Shown here one piece after another: positions 29,340-38,100 of a DNA stretch of 64,000 nucleotides. This DNA is from Arthrobacter sp. PM3 (GTDB lineage: Bacteria; Actinomycetota; Actinomycetes; Actinomycetales; Micrococcaceae), in NCBI RefSeq assembly GCF_003352915.1, contig NZ_CP022314.1, positions 988,460-1,052,459 on the forward strand, in the 5' to 3' direction. Each line of letters starts with the position of its first letter. The first letter of the stretch is position 1. Below the pieces are notes generated by a model. That model searched no databases, had not been told where the DNA came from, and saw only the letters and a program-made list of their open reading frames with translations. The position numbers were made by a program, and so were the translations under genes.

Positions 29340-30314
29340 ATGACGAAGGTGTTCGGGTCGGCGGCGGCCATCGCGCTGGGTGGCGTGCTGCTGTCGACTC
29401 CGCCGGCCCTGGCAGACGCAGCGCAAGCTACCTCGACCCAGGTCGTCAAGTTCTCGCTGGACGGCAGCTACTGCCCGCAACACGGCTTGTACGGCATCTC
29501 CCACGTGAGCGTTGATGGCACGGCGGGCATGACAGCGGACCAGAACTTCATCTGGACCACCCAGCAGGCCGCCACGTCCATCCACCAGGTTCCGCCGGCC
29601 GGCGCCATTGCCAATGTCACGATCGTCTACCACTGCAACGTGCAGGTGCTTTGGTGGCTGGAGCCCGGCAGCGCCCACAAAGTGAACACGTCCGTGTGGG
29701 TCAACGGCTCGGGTGACCAGCCCAGCTACACCATTAAACCGAACCAGCCGGTGCCGCAGCCGCCCGCACCCGGTCCGACGGCCCAGCCAACGCAAGCTCC
29801 GGCGCCCGGACCAACTGCAGGGCCGACGGCCCAGCCAACGCAGGCACCCGCACCCCGGCCGACAGCCCAGCCAACCCAGCCGCCAACACCCGGACCGACA
29901 ACTCCGGCGGCGCCGTCCGCACTGCAGCCGCCGCCGTCGTCCGCCCTCCTGCAGATCACCCAGCCGGCGAAACAGCCCGCTGCCGGGCCGACAGCCCAGC
30001 CAGCGCCGGCCGTGACCCCCACGCCCGCCCCCGCGCCCGGGCAGCCCACGCCGCAGCCCACGCTGACGCCGGCACCTCAGCCGACGCCGTCCACCACCCC
30101 CACGTCCGGGCAGGCAGAGCCGACGTCGGAGCCGACCCCGCAGCCCACGACGACGAGCGCTCCCCCGCCGACCACTGCCCCGCCGACGTCGGAGCCTGAA
30201 CCGTCGGCGCGGGCAACGTCCAAGCCGACGGCGTCGGCGACGCCGCGGTCAACGGCCTCCGCCACGCCGAAGTCCGGGGCGACGCCCAAGTCGGGGCCCA
30301 CGCCTACGCCGTGA
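29340..30314 (+). CDS. Secreted protein with long Pro/Thr/Ala-rich C-terminal tail
   Basis: The N-terminus is a signal peptide (MTKVFGSAAAIALGGVLLSTPPALA, cleavage after ALA about residue 26). A compact domain of about 110 residues follows with two Cys (SYCPQHG and VYHCNVQ) that could form a disulfide, and aromatic-rich IWTTQQ and VLWWLEPG. From about residue 140 to the end the protein is low-complexity, built on PTAQPTQAPAPGP-type repeats and then Ser/Thr/Lys-rich, with no sortase motif or transmembrane anchor. It may span the cell wall. I chose ATG 29340 because it fits the signal peptide; the ribosome binding site is weak. The family is not recognised. Confidence 0.75.
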   Translation: MTKVFGSAAAIALGGVLLSTPPALADAAQATSTQVVKFSLDGSYCPQHGLYGISHVSVDGTAGMTADQNFIWTTQQAATSIHQVPPAGAIANVTIVYHCNVQVLWWLEPGSAHKVNTSVWVNGSGDQPSYTIKPNQPVPQPPAPGPTAQPTQAPAPGPTAGPTAQPTQAPAPRPTAQPTQPPTPGPTTPAAPSALQPPPSSALLQITQPAKQPAAGPTAQPAPAVTPTPAPAPGQPTPQPTLTPAPQPTPSTTPTSGQAEPTSEPTPQPTTTSAPPPTTAPPTSEPEPSARATSKPTASATPRSTASATPKSGATPKSGPTPTP

Positions 30315-30348
30315 GACGCGGCGCGGCGTCGGGGCCTGTTGCTGGGGC

Positions 30349-30534
30349 CTACTGCTGGTAGGTGATGTAAGCCTCGTACTGCACCCGCCACTTTCCGGCA
30401 TCCTTGGGGTCCGGCACGGTGGTGGTGAGGAATTGGACGCTGGTTACCTGGCCTTTGAGGTATTTGAGCCATTTGGTCACCTCTTCCGCCACATCGCGAT
30501 CGAACTGGGCTACGTGGTGCACCTGCATTGACAT
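30349..30534 (-). CDS. Small conserved-looking protein, 61 residues
   Basis: A 61-residue ORF starts at ATG 30534 with a strong CCGGAGG 5 nt upstream, which supports translation. The sequence alternates helix-like (AQFDRDVAEEVTKWLKYLKG) and strand-like (VTSVQFLTTTV ... WRVQYEAYITYQQ) segments. The layout, a basic/acidic helix and a terminal strand, faintly resembles the Bacillus Cse60/DUF2758 family, but I cannot confirm it. It converges with the secreted Pro/Thr-rich protein gene and lies 82 bp after degV on the same strand. Function unknown. Confidence 0.7.
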   Translation of the reverse strand: MSMQVHHVAQFDRDVAEEVTKWLKYLKGQVTSVQFLTTTVPDPKDAGKWRVQYEAYITYQQ

Positions 30535-30616
30535 CGTGGCCTCCGGATACCGGGTGGGTTCAGTGCAGTGACTTTACCGCCCGCGCACCGTTCCGGCCAG
30601 AGCCTCGCCCGCAGGC

Positions 30617-31588
30617 CTACACGTCCGATTCCCCAACGATCACCGCCAGTACGCCCAGCCCCGCGTGGGCCGCCAGGACGGCAGGAAGGGAGCTGATCTG
30701 GGCCGGCGGACAGTCGGGCAATGCAAGGGCCAGGCGCCCCGCAAGCTCTTCGGCCTCGGCGCGGTTGCCGAAATGATGCACGGCCAGCCGCGCCTGCCCC
30801 GCCGGGCGTGCCGAGGCATCTGCGATGACGATTTCCTCCAACCGCGCGATGGCCCGTGCCGCGGACCTGACCTTTTCCACCGGAATGACCCGGCCGCCGT
30901 CGACGGCGAGGATGGGCTTGATGGAGAACATGGTTCCCCAGAGTGAGGCCGCTGCCCCGATCCTGCCGCCCCGGCGAAGCTGCTCGAGGCTGGGAACGTA
31001 GAAGTAGACCTTGGTGCGGTCCAGCCGGTCCTGGGCGGCGGCCTTCACCCCGGCGGCGTTCGTCCCGCGGGCCGCCGCAGCGATGGCACTCTGCACGCCC
31101 ATCCCCTGGGCCATACCAACTGTGCGGGTGTCGAGGACCTCCACCGGGATGCCGACCCGTCCGGCCGCCAGGCGTGCGGCGTCTGCAGTGCCGGACAGCT
31201 CCCCGGAGATGTGGAGGGACACCACGGACCGGAAGCCGCGTCCGGCGGCGGCCCGGTAGGCATGTTCGAACTGCCCCGGTGACGGACGGGAGGTCTTGAC
31301 GGGCTTGCCGCCGGCCAGGGCCACGGCGATCTTCTCGCCGATGTCATCCTCGCCTTCGCCGTAAATCTCGGCGCCCACCATCACGGGCATCGGCACCACT
31401 GTCAGGCGGCCGTCAACGGTGAACTCCCGGACCCAATCGGCCGGGAGCGCCGCGGCCGAGTCCGTGACCACCGCCACCTCCGCAACTGCGGCGGGAACTG
31501 CTTCCGGGACACTGCCGGCCTTAGGGCCCGGCCGCAGGCGGACAAGCCGCTCCCGCAGCCGCGGCCAGGCGGGGTCACGGTCTGGCAT
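30617..31588 (-). CDS. DegV-family fatty-acid-binding protein
   Basis: DegV (FakB-type) proteins bind fatty acids and, in systems with FakA, present them for phosphorylation. Recognisable are VVTDSAAALPADW, the TSRPSPGQF motif contacting the carboxylate, ISGELSGTADAARLAAG, and LRRGGRIGAAASLWGTMFSIKPIL. The protein has 323 residues with a 35-residue N-terminal extension. ATG 31588 is preceded by AGGAGGT. It follows leuS on the same strand, but a strong terminator hairpin lies between. No fakA-like kinase is visible in the window. Confidence 0.92.
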   Translation of the reverse strand: MPDRDPAWPRLRERLVRLRPGPKAGSVPEAVPAAVAEVAVVTDSAAALPADWVREFTVDGRLTVVPMPVMVGAEIYGEGEDDIGEKIAVALAGGKPVKTSRPSPGQFEHAYRAAAGRGFRSVVSLHISGELSGTADAARLAAGRVGIPVEVLDTRTVGMAQGMGVQSAIAAAARGTNAAGVKAAAQDRLDRTKVYFYVPSLEQLRRGGRIGAAASLWGTMFSIKPILAVDGGRVIPVEKVRSAARAIARLEEIVIADASARPAGQARLAVHHFGNRAEAEELAGRLALALPDCPPAQISSLPAVLAAHAGLGVLAVIVGESDV

Positions 31589-31686
31589 GAGGGACCTCCT
31601 GCTGTCGGGAAAACATGAACCGGGTCACCAGCCACAGCGTATCCTGCCCGCGGGCCGGCCTTAATGACGGCATTCCTGGAGACAGC

Positions 31687-31716
31687 ACTGGCCGCCGGCG
31701 GCTGCCGGCGGCCAGT
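31687..31716 (-). terminator. Terminator after leuS
   Basis: Perfect 12-bp arms (31687-31698 / 31705-31716) with a 6-nt loop lie 33 bp past the leuS stop, before degV. GC-rich, no clear T-run. Confidence 0.7.
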
Positions 31717-31748
31717 CTCAGGCTATTGTGTCAGGCTACGACACCAGG

Positions 31749-34280
31749 CTAGGCCGGAACGATGTTGACCAGTTTAGGCGCCCGCACGATCACGGTGCGC
31801 AGGGCGCGGCCGTCGAGGGCCCGCTGGACGTTCTCCGAGGCCAGCGCCAGTTCGCGCAGTGCGTCCTCGGAAATGTCCGGCGCAACCTCCAGGCGGTCCC
31901 GCACCTTGCCCTGCACCTGGACGACCGCGGTAACCGTGTCCTCGACGAGCAAGGCGTCATCGTGCGTGGGCCAGCCCGCGTTGGCAACCGACGCCGGGTG
32001 TCCCAGGACGTTCCAGAGATCCTCGGCGGTGTACGGCGCAAAGAGGCTCAGGATCACGGCAACGGCTTCCGCGGCCTCACGGACGGCGGGGTCCGCCCCG
32101 CCCGCACCGGCGGCTGCGTCGATTTTCTTGCGCGTCGCGTTGACCAGCTCCATGAGCTTCGCCACCACCACGTTGAACTTGTTGGAGTCCAGCAAGGCCT
32201 GCGCGTCGGCGATGGTGCGGTGGGTGACGGTGCGCAGGGCACGGTCACCGGTGGAGAAGTCGACGCCGGGTTCGCTCGCCACGTCCTGGCCGAGCCGCCA
32301 GGCCCTGGCAAGGAATTTCGCGGAGCCCGACGGCGACACGTCCGCCCAGTCGACGTCATCTTCCGGCGGGGAGGCGAAGATCATGGTCAGGCGCACGGCG
32401 TCGACGCCATACTTGTCCAGCTGCTCGCCGAGGTCCACGCCGTTGCCCAGGGACTTGCTCATGGCCTTGCCGCCGTTGAGCACCTGGCCCTGGTTCAGCA
32501 GCGCCCGGAAAGGTTCGTCGGCGTCGATCATGCCGAGGTCGTGGATGACTTTGGTGAAGAACCGCGCGTAGAGCAGGTGCAGGATGGCGTGCTCGACGCC
32601 GCCGACGTACTGGCCCACCGGCATCCAGTCGTTGATCTTGGCCGGATCGAAGGGGCCCTCGGTGAACTGCGGGGAGACGAAGCGCAGGAAGTACCACGAG
32701 GAGTCCACGAAGGTGTCCATAGTGTCCGTGTCGCGCTTTGCCGGCCCGTGGCAGTCGGGGCATTCGACGTTGACCCAGGCCTCGGCGGCGGCCAGCGGTG
32801 AGGTGCCTTTCGGGGACAGGTCCTCGCCGCGCAGGTCCGCCGGCAGGGTGACGGGCAGCTGGTCGTCCGGGACCGGGACCTCGCCGCAGGCCGGGCAGTG
32901 GATGATGGGGATCGGGGTACCCCAGAAGCGCTGCCGGCTGAGCAGCCAGTCACGCAGGCGGAAGTTCACGAACTTTTCGCCGGTCCCCTGCTCCTCCAGG
33001 ATCGCGATGGCGGCCGGGATGGCCTCGGCCTTCGCCAGCCCGTCCAGTGCGCCGGAATTGATCAGGGTGCCCTCGCCGGCGGTGGCCGTGCCGGAGACGG
33101 CGGGGTCTTCCTCGCCGGTGTCCAGTACTGCCCGGACTGGCAGGTCGAAGGTCTTGGCGAAGTCGAGGTCGCGCTGGTCGTGGGCTGGGACGGCCATGAT
33201 GGCGCCCGTGCCGTAGTCGGCCAGAACGTAGTCCGCCGCCCAGACGGGCAGCTTCTCGCCGTTGAGCGGGTTGATCGCGTAGCGGCCGGTGAAAACGCCC
33301 GTCTTCTCGCGCTCGGTGGACTGGCGCTCGATCTCCGACAGTGCCTTGACCTGTTCGCGGTAGGCGTCCAGGGCGGCGGCGTGCTCCCCGGTGACGAGTT
33401 CGACGGCGAGCGGCGCGTCGGCCGCGACGACGAAGAACGTGGCGCCGTAGAGGGTGTCCGGGCGGGTGGTGAAGACCGTGACGTCCTTGGCGGGCTTGCC
33501 GCCTTCGGCCTCGATCACGAAGTTGACGTGGGCGCCCTCGGAGCGCCCGATCCAGTTCTTCTGCATGGCCAGGACGCGCTCGGGCCAGTGCCCGCGCAGT
33601 TCGTCCATGTCATCGAGCAGCCGGTCCGCGTAGTCCGTGATCTTGAAGTACCACTGGTTCAGGGACTTCTTGGTGACCGGCGTGCCGCACCGTTCGCAGG
33701 CCCCATTGACCACCTGTTCGTTCGCCAGCACCGTCTGGTCCTTGGGGCACCAGTTGACCGGGGAATCCTTGCGGTAGGCCAGTCCACGCTCATAGAACCG
33801 CTTGAAGAGCCACTGGGTCCAGCGGTAGTACTCCGGGTCCGAGGTATGCAGGCGGCGGGACCAGTCCGCCGAGATGGCGTAGCGCTTGAACGACGCCGCC
33901 TGGGTGTCGATGTTGGCGTAGGTCCATTCGCTGGGGTGCGCGTTGCGCTTGATTGCGGCGTTCTCGGCGGGCAGGCCGAAGGAGTCCCAGCCGATCGGAT
34001 GCAGCACGTCGTAGCCCTGCTGGCGCAGGTACCGGGCCACCACATCGCCCATCGCGAACGCCTCGGCGTGGCCCATGTGAAGGTCACCGGACGGGTACGG
34101 GAACATGTCCAGCACGTAGCGGCGTTCCTTCGAGCCGTCGTCGAGCGGCGTGAAGACCTTCAGGTCCTCCCAGACCTGCGGCCACTTGGCTTCCATCGAC
34201 GCGAAGCTGTAGGCACCTTCCTCGGGCGCCTCCGCCGCGGCTGCTGGTGATCCGGTCTGTGTTTCCGGCTGAACGCTCAC
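31749..34280 (-). CDS. leuS: Leucyl-tRNA synthetase
   Basis: LeuRS charges tRNA-Leu. Class I motifs are [12 protein letters not shown] (HIGH) and AMSKSLGNG (KMSKS); the CP1 editing domain with [12 protein letters not shown] and the zinc-knuckle Cys pairs (CERCG; CPACG, CPDCH) are visible. I choose GTG 34280 (843 residues, [10 protein letters not shown]) because AGAAGAGG lies 6 nt upstream; an ATG at 34313 in the same frame has no binding site. The gene is preceded by a leader peptide MRAVLLLS and an intrinsic terminator, so its transcription should respond to the level of charged tRNA-Leu. Confidence 0.97.
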   Translation of the reverse strand: MSVQPETQTGSPAAAAEAPEEGAYSFASMEAKWPQVWEDLKVFTPLDDGSKERRYVLDMFPYPSGDLHMGHAEAFAMGDVVARYLRQQGYDVLHPIGWDSFGLPAENAAIKRNAHPSEWTYANIDTQAASFKRYAISADWSRRLHTSDPEYYRWTQWLFKRFYERGLAYRKDSPVNWCPKDQTVLANEQVVNGACERCGTPVTKKSLNQWYFKITDYADRLLDDMDELRGHWPERVLAMQKNWIGRSEGAHVNFVIEAEGGKPAKDVTVFTTRPDTLYGATFFVVAADAPLAVELVTGEHAAALDAYREQVKALSEIERQSTEREKTGVFTGRYAINPLNGEKLPVWAADYVLADYGTGAIMAVPAHDQRDLDFAKTFDLPVRAVLDTGEEDPAVSGTATAGEGTLINSGALDGLAKAEAIPAAIAILEEQGTGEKFVNFRLRDWLLSRQRFWGTPIPIIHCPACGEVPVPDDQLPVTLPADLRGEDLSPKGTSPLAAAEAWVNVECPDCHGPAKRDTDTMDTFVDSSWYFLRFVSPQFTEGPFDPAKINDWMPVGQYVGGVEHAILHLLYARFFTKVIHDLGMIDADEPFRALLNQGQVLNGGKAMSKSLGNGVDLGEQLDKYGVDAVRLTMIFASPPEDDVDWADVSPSGSAKFLARAWRLGQDVASEPGVDFSTGDRALRTVTHRTIADAQALLDSNKFNVVVAKLMELVNATRKKIDAAAGAGGADPAVREAAEAVAVILSLFAPYTAEDLWNVLGHPASVANAGWPTHDDALLVEDTVTAVVQVQGKVRDRLEVAPDISEDALRELALASENVQRALDGRALRTVIVRAPKLVNIVPA

Positions 34281-34494
34281 TGCTGGCCTCTTCTGTTCTA
34301 CGCGGCCTGTCATGACAAGCCTGCCTGCCTTCAGGCCTGCCTGCCGCCAGGCCTGTTTCCTTCAAGTCTGCATGGTCAGGGCCGGTGGTCCGGCCTGACT
34401 GCTGTTCCCGCGCGCTGCTCCTGTCGCCGCCGTGTGTTCAGTGCCAGGCTACGAGCCGGGCACGCGAAGCCTGGAGATATAACGGCCCGGACAC
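34281..34494 (-). other. leuS 5' untranslated region
   Basis: This 214-bp stretch between the attenuator terminator and the leuS start carries no convincing gene. It contains two CAGGCCTG palindromes and repeated CCTGCCTGCC words around 34320-34355, which could fold but match nothing I know. Their position after the terminator argues against a role in the termination decision. Confidence 0.4.
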
Positions 34495-34520
34495 ACAAAA
34501 GCCCCTCGACATGGAGGGGC
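34495..34520 (-). terminator. Intrinsic terminator of the leuS attenuator
   Basis: On the minus strand GCCCCTC (34520-34514), a 6-nt loop and GAGGGGC (34507-34501) are followed by TTTTGTGTG. This is a textbook intrinsic terminator placed between a Leu-rich leader peptide and leuS, so it is the regulated stop of an attenuator rather than the end of a gene. Confidence 0.85.
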
Positions 34521-34521
34521 C

Positions 34522-34577
34522 GCCGCTCGGCAATCCGAAGCCAACAGGTTCGAGGCCTCGTCGGGATGCCGGGCGGC
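34522..34577 (-). ncRNA. leuS attenuator leader RNA
   Basis: Region A (34577-34567, GCCGCCCGGCA), beginning at the leader stop codon, can pair with region B (34532-34522, UGCCGAGCGGC), giving 10 bp with one C-A mismatch. Between them, CCGAC/GUUGG and CGAGG/CCUCG form an inner stem. Alternatively CGACGAGG (34563-34556) can pair with the CCUC and GUCG of the terminator hairpin across a 3-nt bulge, which would block termination. A ribosome stalled on the Leu codons would cover region A. Pairings are visible in the sequence; the switch model is inferred. Confidence 0.6.
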
Positions 34578-34603
34578 TAACTAAGCAGGAGCACAGCGCG
34601 CAT
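34577..34603 (-). CDS. Leucine leader peptide upstream of leuS
   Basis: ATG CGC GCT GTG CTC CTG CTT AGT TAG encodes MRAVLLLS, with three consecutive and different Leu codons, just upstream of a mutually exclusive hairpin set and a terminator. It lacks a Shine-Dalgarno sequence and starts 6 nt after TAAAGT, so it is probably read from a leaderless mRNA. Its start MRA-x-LLL-S parallels the leuA leader (MRAELLLLS). This is the sensor of charged tRNA-Leu. Confidence 0.8.
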   Translation of the reverse strand: MRAVLLLS

Positions 34604-34609
34604 AGGACC

Positions 34610-34615
34610 ACTTTA
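34610..34615 (-). promoter_or_regulatory. -10 element of the leuS leader transcript
   Basis: TAAAGT on the minus strand, then 6 nt, then the leader ATG. The same spacing and TANNNT form precede the leuA leader. No good -35 is seen. Confidence 0.5.
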
Positions 34616-34978
34616 GCCCCTCGGGCTGGTTCGCGCTGAACCGGCGGCCCTGTGCGGTGGGCAGCGCCGGCCGGCACGGCCCGCCCGCCGGGGCTGCGGG
34701 ACCGGCGGCCGAACTCCTGCGCCCCTGCCAGGTAACCCAAATTGTTATGTCCGCGGCACCCGCGCAGCCGGGGTACTTACGCTGGCATGCCGTCGGCAGC
34801 CGGGCACGTGATTTGGAGACAACATCTGGTATCGGGTGGCGGATTCACCCGTAAAAACTGCGGACTACCCGCGTGAACGACAGCGCCGCGGCCGCCACTT
34901 CCACGAACAATCCGGCAAAAAACGCATTATAGCCCAAGTTACTGAAAGTAAAGCTGGAAATCCCCGCAGAGAGCCTTA

Positions 34979-35047
34979 CAACTTGGATCTTGTCAAACGA
35001 ATCGAATGGGAACACTATTCCTTAAAGATCGGCAATTTGGATCTCGT
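34979..35047. repeat. Two 15-bp direct repeats upstream of the RND locus
   Basis: CAACTTGGATCTTGT (34979-34993) and CAATTTGGATCTCGT (35033-35047) are 13/15 identical and 54 bp apart, i.e. about five helical turns. They bracket a promoter-like sequence in a clearly less GC-rich stretch (about 34860-35070). They are candidates for a regulator's paired sites. Confidence 0.45.
34990..35018 (+). promoter_or_regulatory. Candidate promoter of the RND efflux operon
   Basis: TTGTCA (34990-34995), 17 nt, and CACTAT (35013-35018) form a housekeeping-type promoter 69 bp upstream of the small ORF at 35087. It overlaps the first of the two 15-bp direct repeats. The rest of 34640-34980 shows no gene I can support. 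Confidence 0.5.
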
Positions 35048-35086
35048 GGGGGGACTTGCACATGGTCTCGGGTTGAGGAGCCTGTC

Positions 35087-35170
35087 ATGAGTCGCTTGCG
35101 CAATGTTTCCTTGCAGCCACACAAAACCGCCGCCCCCGGCCTCCGCCGCGGCGTCCTGGAACAGGGTTAG
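35087..35170 (+). CDS. Small upstream ORF coupled to the RND operon (27 residues)
   Basis: ATG 35087 has GAGGAG 5 nt upstream, a much better ribosome binding site than that of the RND gene itself. The 27-residue product is basic (starts MSRLRNVSLQPHK) and its TAG ends 2 nt before the ATG of the first RND permease, which is ideal for translational coupling. It could be a leader peptide or merely a translation relay. No similarity is recognised. Confidence 0.45.
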   Translation: MSRLRNVSLQPHKTAAPGLRRGVLEQG

Positions 35171-35172
35171 CC

Positions 35173-38100
35173 ATGTTCGGCTGGATCACCCGTTTCAGTC
35201 TGCAGTTCCGCATCCTGGTTCTCGCCCTGGCCGGCGGACTAATTGCTTTCGGGGCCGTGAACGCCCCGCACGTCGCCATCGACACCATGCCCGAATTTGC
35301 GCCCGCGCATGTCGAGATCCAGACCGAAGCCCTGGGGCTGTCCGCAGCCGAGGTCGAACAGCTCATCACCTCTCCGATGGAAGCCGACCTGCTGAACGGG
35401 GTGGCCTGGCTCGATGAGATCAGGTCCAAGTCCGTTCCGGGCCTGTCCTCGATCGAGCTGGTCTTCGAACCGGGCACTGACCTGCTGCGCGCCCGCCAGC
35501 TGGTGGCCGAACGGATGACCCAGGCCCACGCGCTGCCAAACGTCTCCGCCCCGCCGCTGATCATGCAACCGCTCTCGTCCACGAGCCGCGTGCTCATGGT
35601 CCGGCTGAACTCCCAGCAGCTCTCCGGCATCGAAATGTCGGTCCTCGCGCGGTGGAAGATCAAGCCGCGGCTGATCGGCATTCCGGGCGTCGCCAACGTG
35701 TCCATTTGGGGCCAGCGCGAACAGCAGCTCCAGGTTGAGGTCACCCCCGCGCAGCTGCGCGATAAGGGAATCACCCTGGAACAAGTCATCAAGACCGCGG
35801 GGAACGCCGTCTGGGTCTCTCCGCTGACCTTCCTTGAGGCATCCACCCCCGGCACGGGCGGGTTCGTCGAGTCCCCGAGCCAGCGCCTGGGCATTCAGCA
35901 CGTCCTGCCCATCCGGACGCCGGCCGACCTGTCCAACGTCAGCGTCGAAGACGCCGGCTCGCCCCTGCTCCTGGGCGACATCGCCCAGGTCAAGGAGGAC
36001 CACCAGCCGCTGATCGGCGACGCCGTGGCCGGCCAGGATGCGGGCCTCCTGCTGGTCGTGGAAAAGTTCCCCGGGACCAGCGCGCTGCAGGTCACCCGGG
36101 ACATTGAGGCTGCCTTGAAGGACATGCAGCCCGGGCTGACCGGCATTCAGATGGACACGTCCGTTTTCCGGCCCGCTACGTTCCTGCAGGATGCCGTGGA
36201 CGGGCTGGGGGTGGCGCTGCTGGTGAGCCTGCTGCTCGCCGTTGCGCTGTTCTGGTTGCTCTTCCGCTCCTGGCGGGTCGCCGTGATCGCCTTGGCAGCC
36301 GTCACGACGACGGTCATGGCGGCTGTAGTGGTGCTCTACCTGGTCGATTCCACCCTCAACATTTCAACCCTCGCCGGCCTCTTGCTGGGGACCTTCGTCA
36401 TTGTCGGAGACATCGTGGAGGATCTCCAGGCGCAGCGGCGCCGGCCCCCGAAGGCCGGCGAGACAGAGACGGACGCCACTCTCCGGTTCCGCATGGTCCA
36501 GCTGGTCCGCAGCGTCCGCACGCCGCTGTTCCACGGCTCCCTCATCATGGCCGTGGCACTGATCCCCACGCTCTTCGTCACCGGCGTCGGCGGTGCGTTC
36601 TTCCAGCCGCTGTTCTGGTCCATGGCCCTGGCGCTCACGGCCGCCATGCTGGTGGGCTTGTCGGTGACCCCGGTACTGGCCTATCTCCTGCTGCCCCGGG
36701 ACACGGTCCGGCACGACGAGCCGGCCGCCGCTGCCCGGGCGGGTTCCTACTACGACCGGGCCCTCGAAGGCGCACGTTCCCGCAAGGCCCTCAGCCTCGT
36801 GGCGGTCGCCGTCGTTGGCCTGCTGGGCCTTGCCGCCGCATCCCAGCTGGTCGGCAACCGTGCCGTGGTTCCGACGATTCCGGACCGGACGCTCCTGGTG
36901 CAATGGGACTCCATGGCCGGCACATCCAACGACGAGGTCCGCCGGCTGGCATCCAGGGCATCCGATGAACTGCGCGCCCTGCCGGGTGTCTCGGGAGTCG
37001 GCGGCCATATCGGCCGCGCCATCTCCTCCGACCAGGTCGTGGGGAACAGCTCCGCGGAGCTCTGGGTGTCCGTCACGCCGGACGCCAACTTCAGCGAGAC
37101 GGAACAGGCGGTCCGCGACGTCGTCCAGGGCTATCCGGGTATCGCCAACAACGTGGTGAACTACTCCCAGCAGAAGATCGGCGCCCAGGGCAGCAGCATG
37201 GACCCGGGATTCGCCGTCCGCGTCTACGGGACGGACATGCCGGTCCTGCGCGAGAAAGCCGAAGAGGTCCGCAGGGCCCTCGAGAAGATCGACGGCGTGC
37301 AGAACCCCACCATCAACGCCGGCGCCATGACCCCCATCGTCGAAGTCGAGGTCAACCTTGCGGCGGCGCAGAAGGTCGGCATCAAACCCGGCGACGCACG
37401 CCGCGCCGCCGCAGCCCTGATGCAAGGCATCGTGGTCGGCAACCTCTTCGAACAACAGAAGGTCTTCGAAGTGGTGGTCCGCGGCGCAGTTGACGTCAGG
37501 GACGACCTGACGAGCATCCGCGAACTGCTCCTCGACACGCCCGACGGCGGCCAGGTCCAGCTTGGCCAGATCGCCGACGTCCGGCTGGTTCCCAATGAGG
37601 TCGTGATCCAGCACGACGACACGTCCCGCCGGATCGACGTCGTGGCCGACGTCAGCGGACGCCCGCTGGCCGACGTCCAGCGCGATATCACCGCGGCGAT
37701 CGACAAGATCCAGTTCCCGCTCGAGTACCACGCCGAAATCCCGACCAAGTACGCCCAGGTCCAGGCAGCCGACACCCTGCTGCTCTGGCTGGCAGCAGCC
37801 GCCCTCCTCGGGGTGTTCCTGCTGCTCCAGACGGCGGTCCGGAGCTGGAAGCTGGCCCTGGCCATCTTCCTGGCACTGCCGGCCGCGCTGGCCGGGGCGG
37901 CCATAGCCGCATGGTTCGCCGGCGGCGCCATCTCCGCGCTGGCGCTCACGGCCTTTGCCGCCGTCCTGGCCATCGCCGGACGCCATGCCGCCCTCCTTTC
38001 GGCCCGCACGGACGAGCTCTGGCGGGCAGCCCCGGGAGAGTCCCCCGGCACGGTCGTCATGATGGCAGCCCGGGACCGGGTGTCGCCCATCCTGAAGTCC

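Noticed and set aside
29760..30310. CRISPR-like or tandem repeat array
   Set aside because: The repetition is at the level of Pro/Thr codons in a coding sequence, with no regular repeat-spacer pattern.
34541..34560. tRNA-like GGTTCGAGGCC on the plus strand
   Set aside because: The T-loop-like word has no acceptor, D or anticodon arms around it; it belongs to the leuS leader on the other strand.
34616..34622. Second copy of GAGGGGC upstream as an antiterminator strand
   Set aside because: It lies upstream of the inferred transcription start at 34603, so it would not be in the RNA.
34497..34640. T-box riboswitch for leuS
   Set aside because: The conserved T-box sequence and specifier stem are absent; a Leu-codon leader peptide with terminator explains the region better.
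34836..35090. 84-codon plus-strand frame before the RND locus
   Set aside because: No ribosome binding site or similarity; it covers the promoter and direct repeats.
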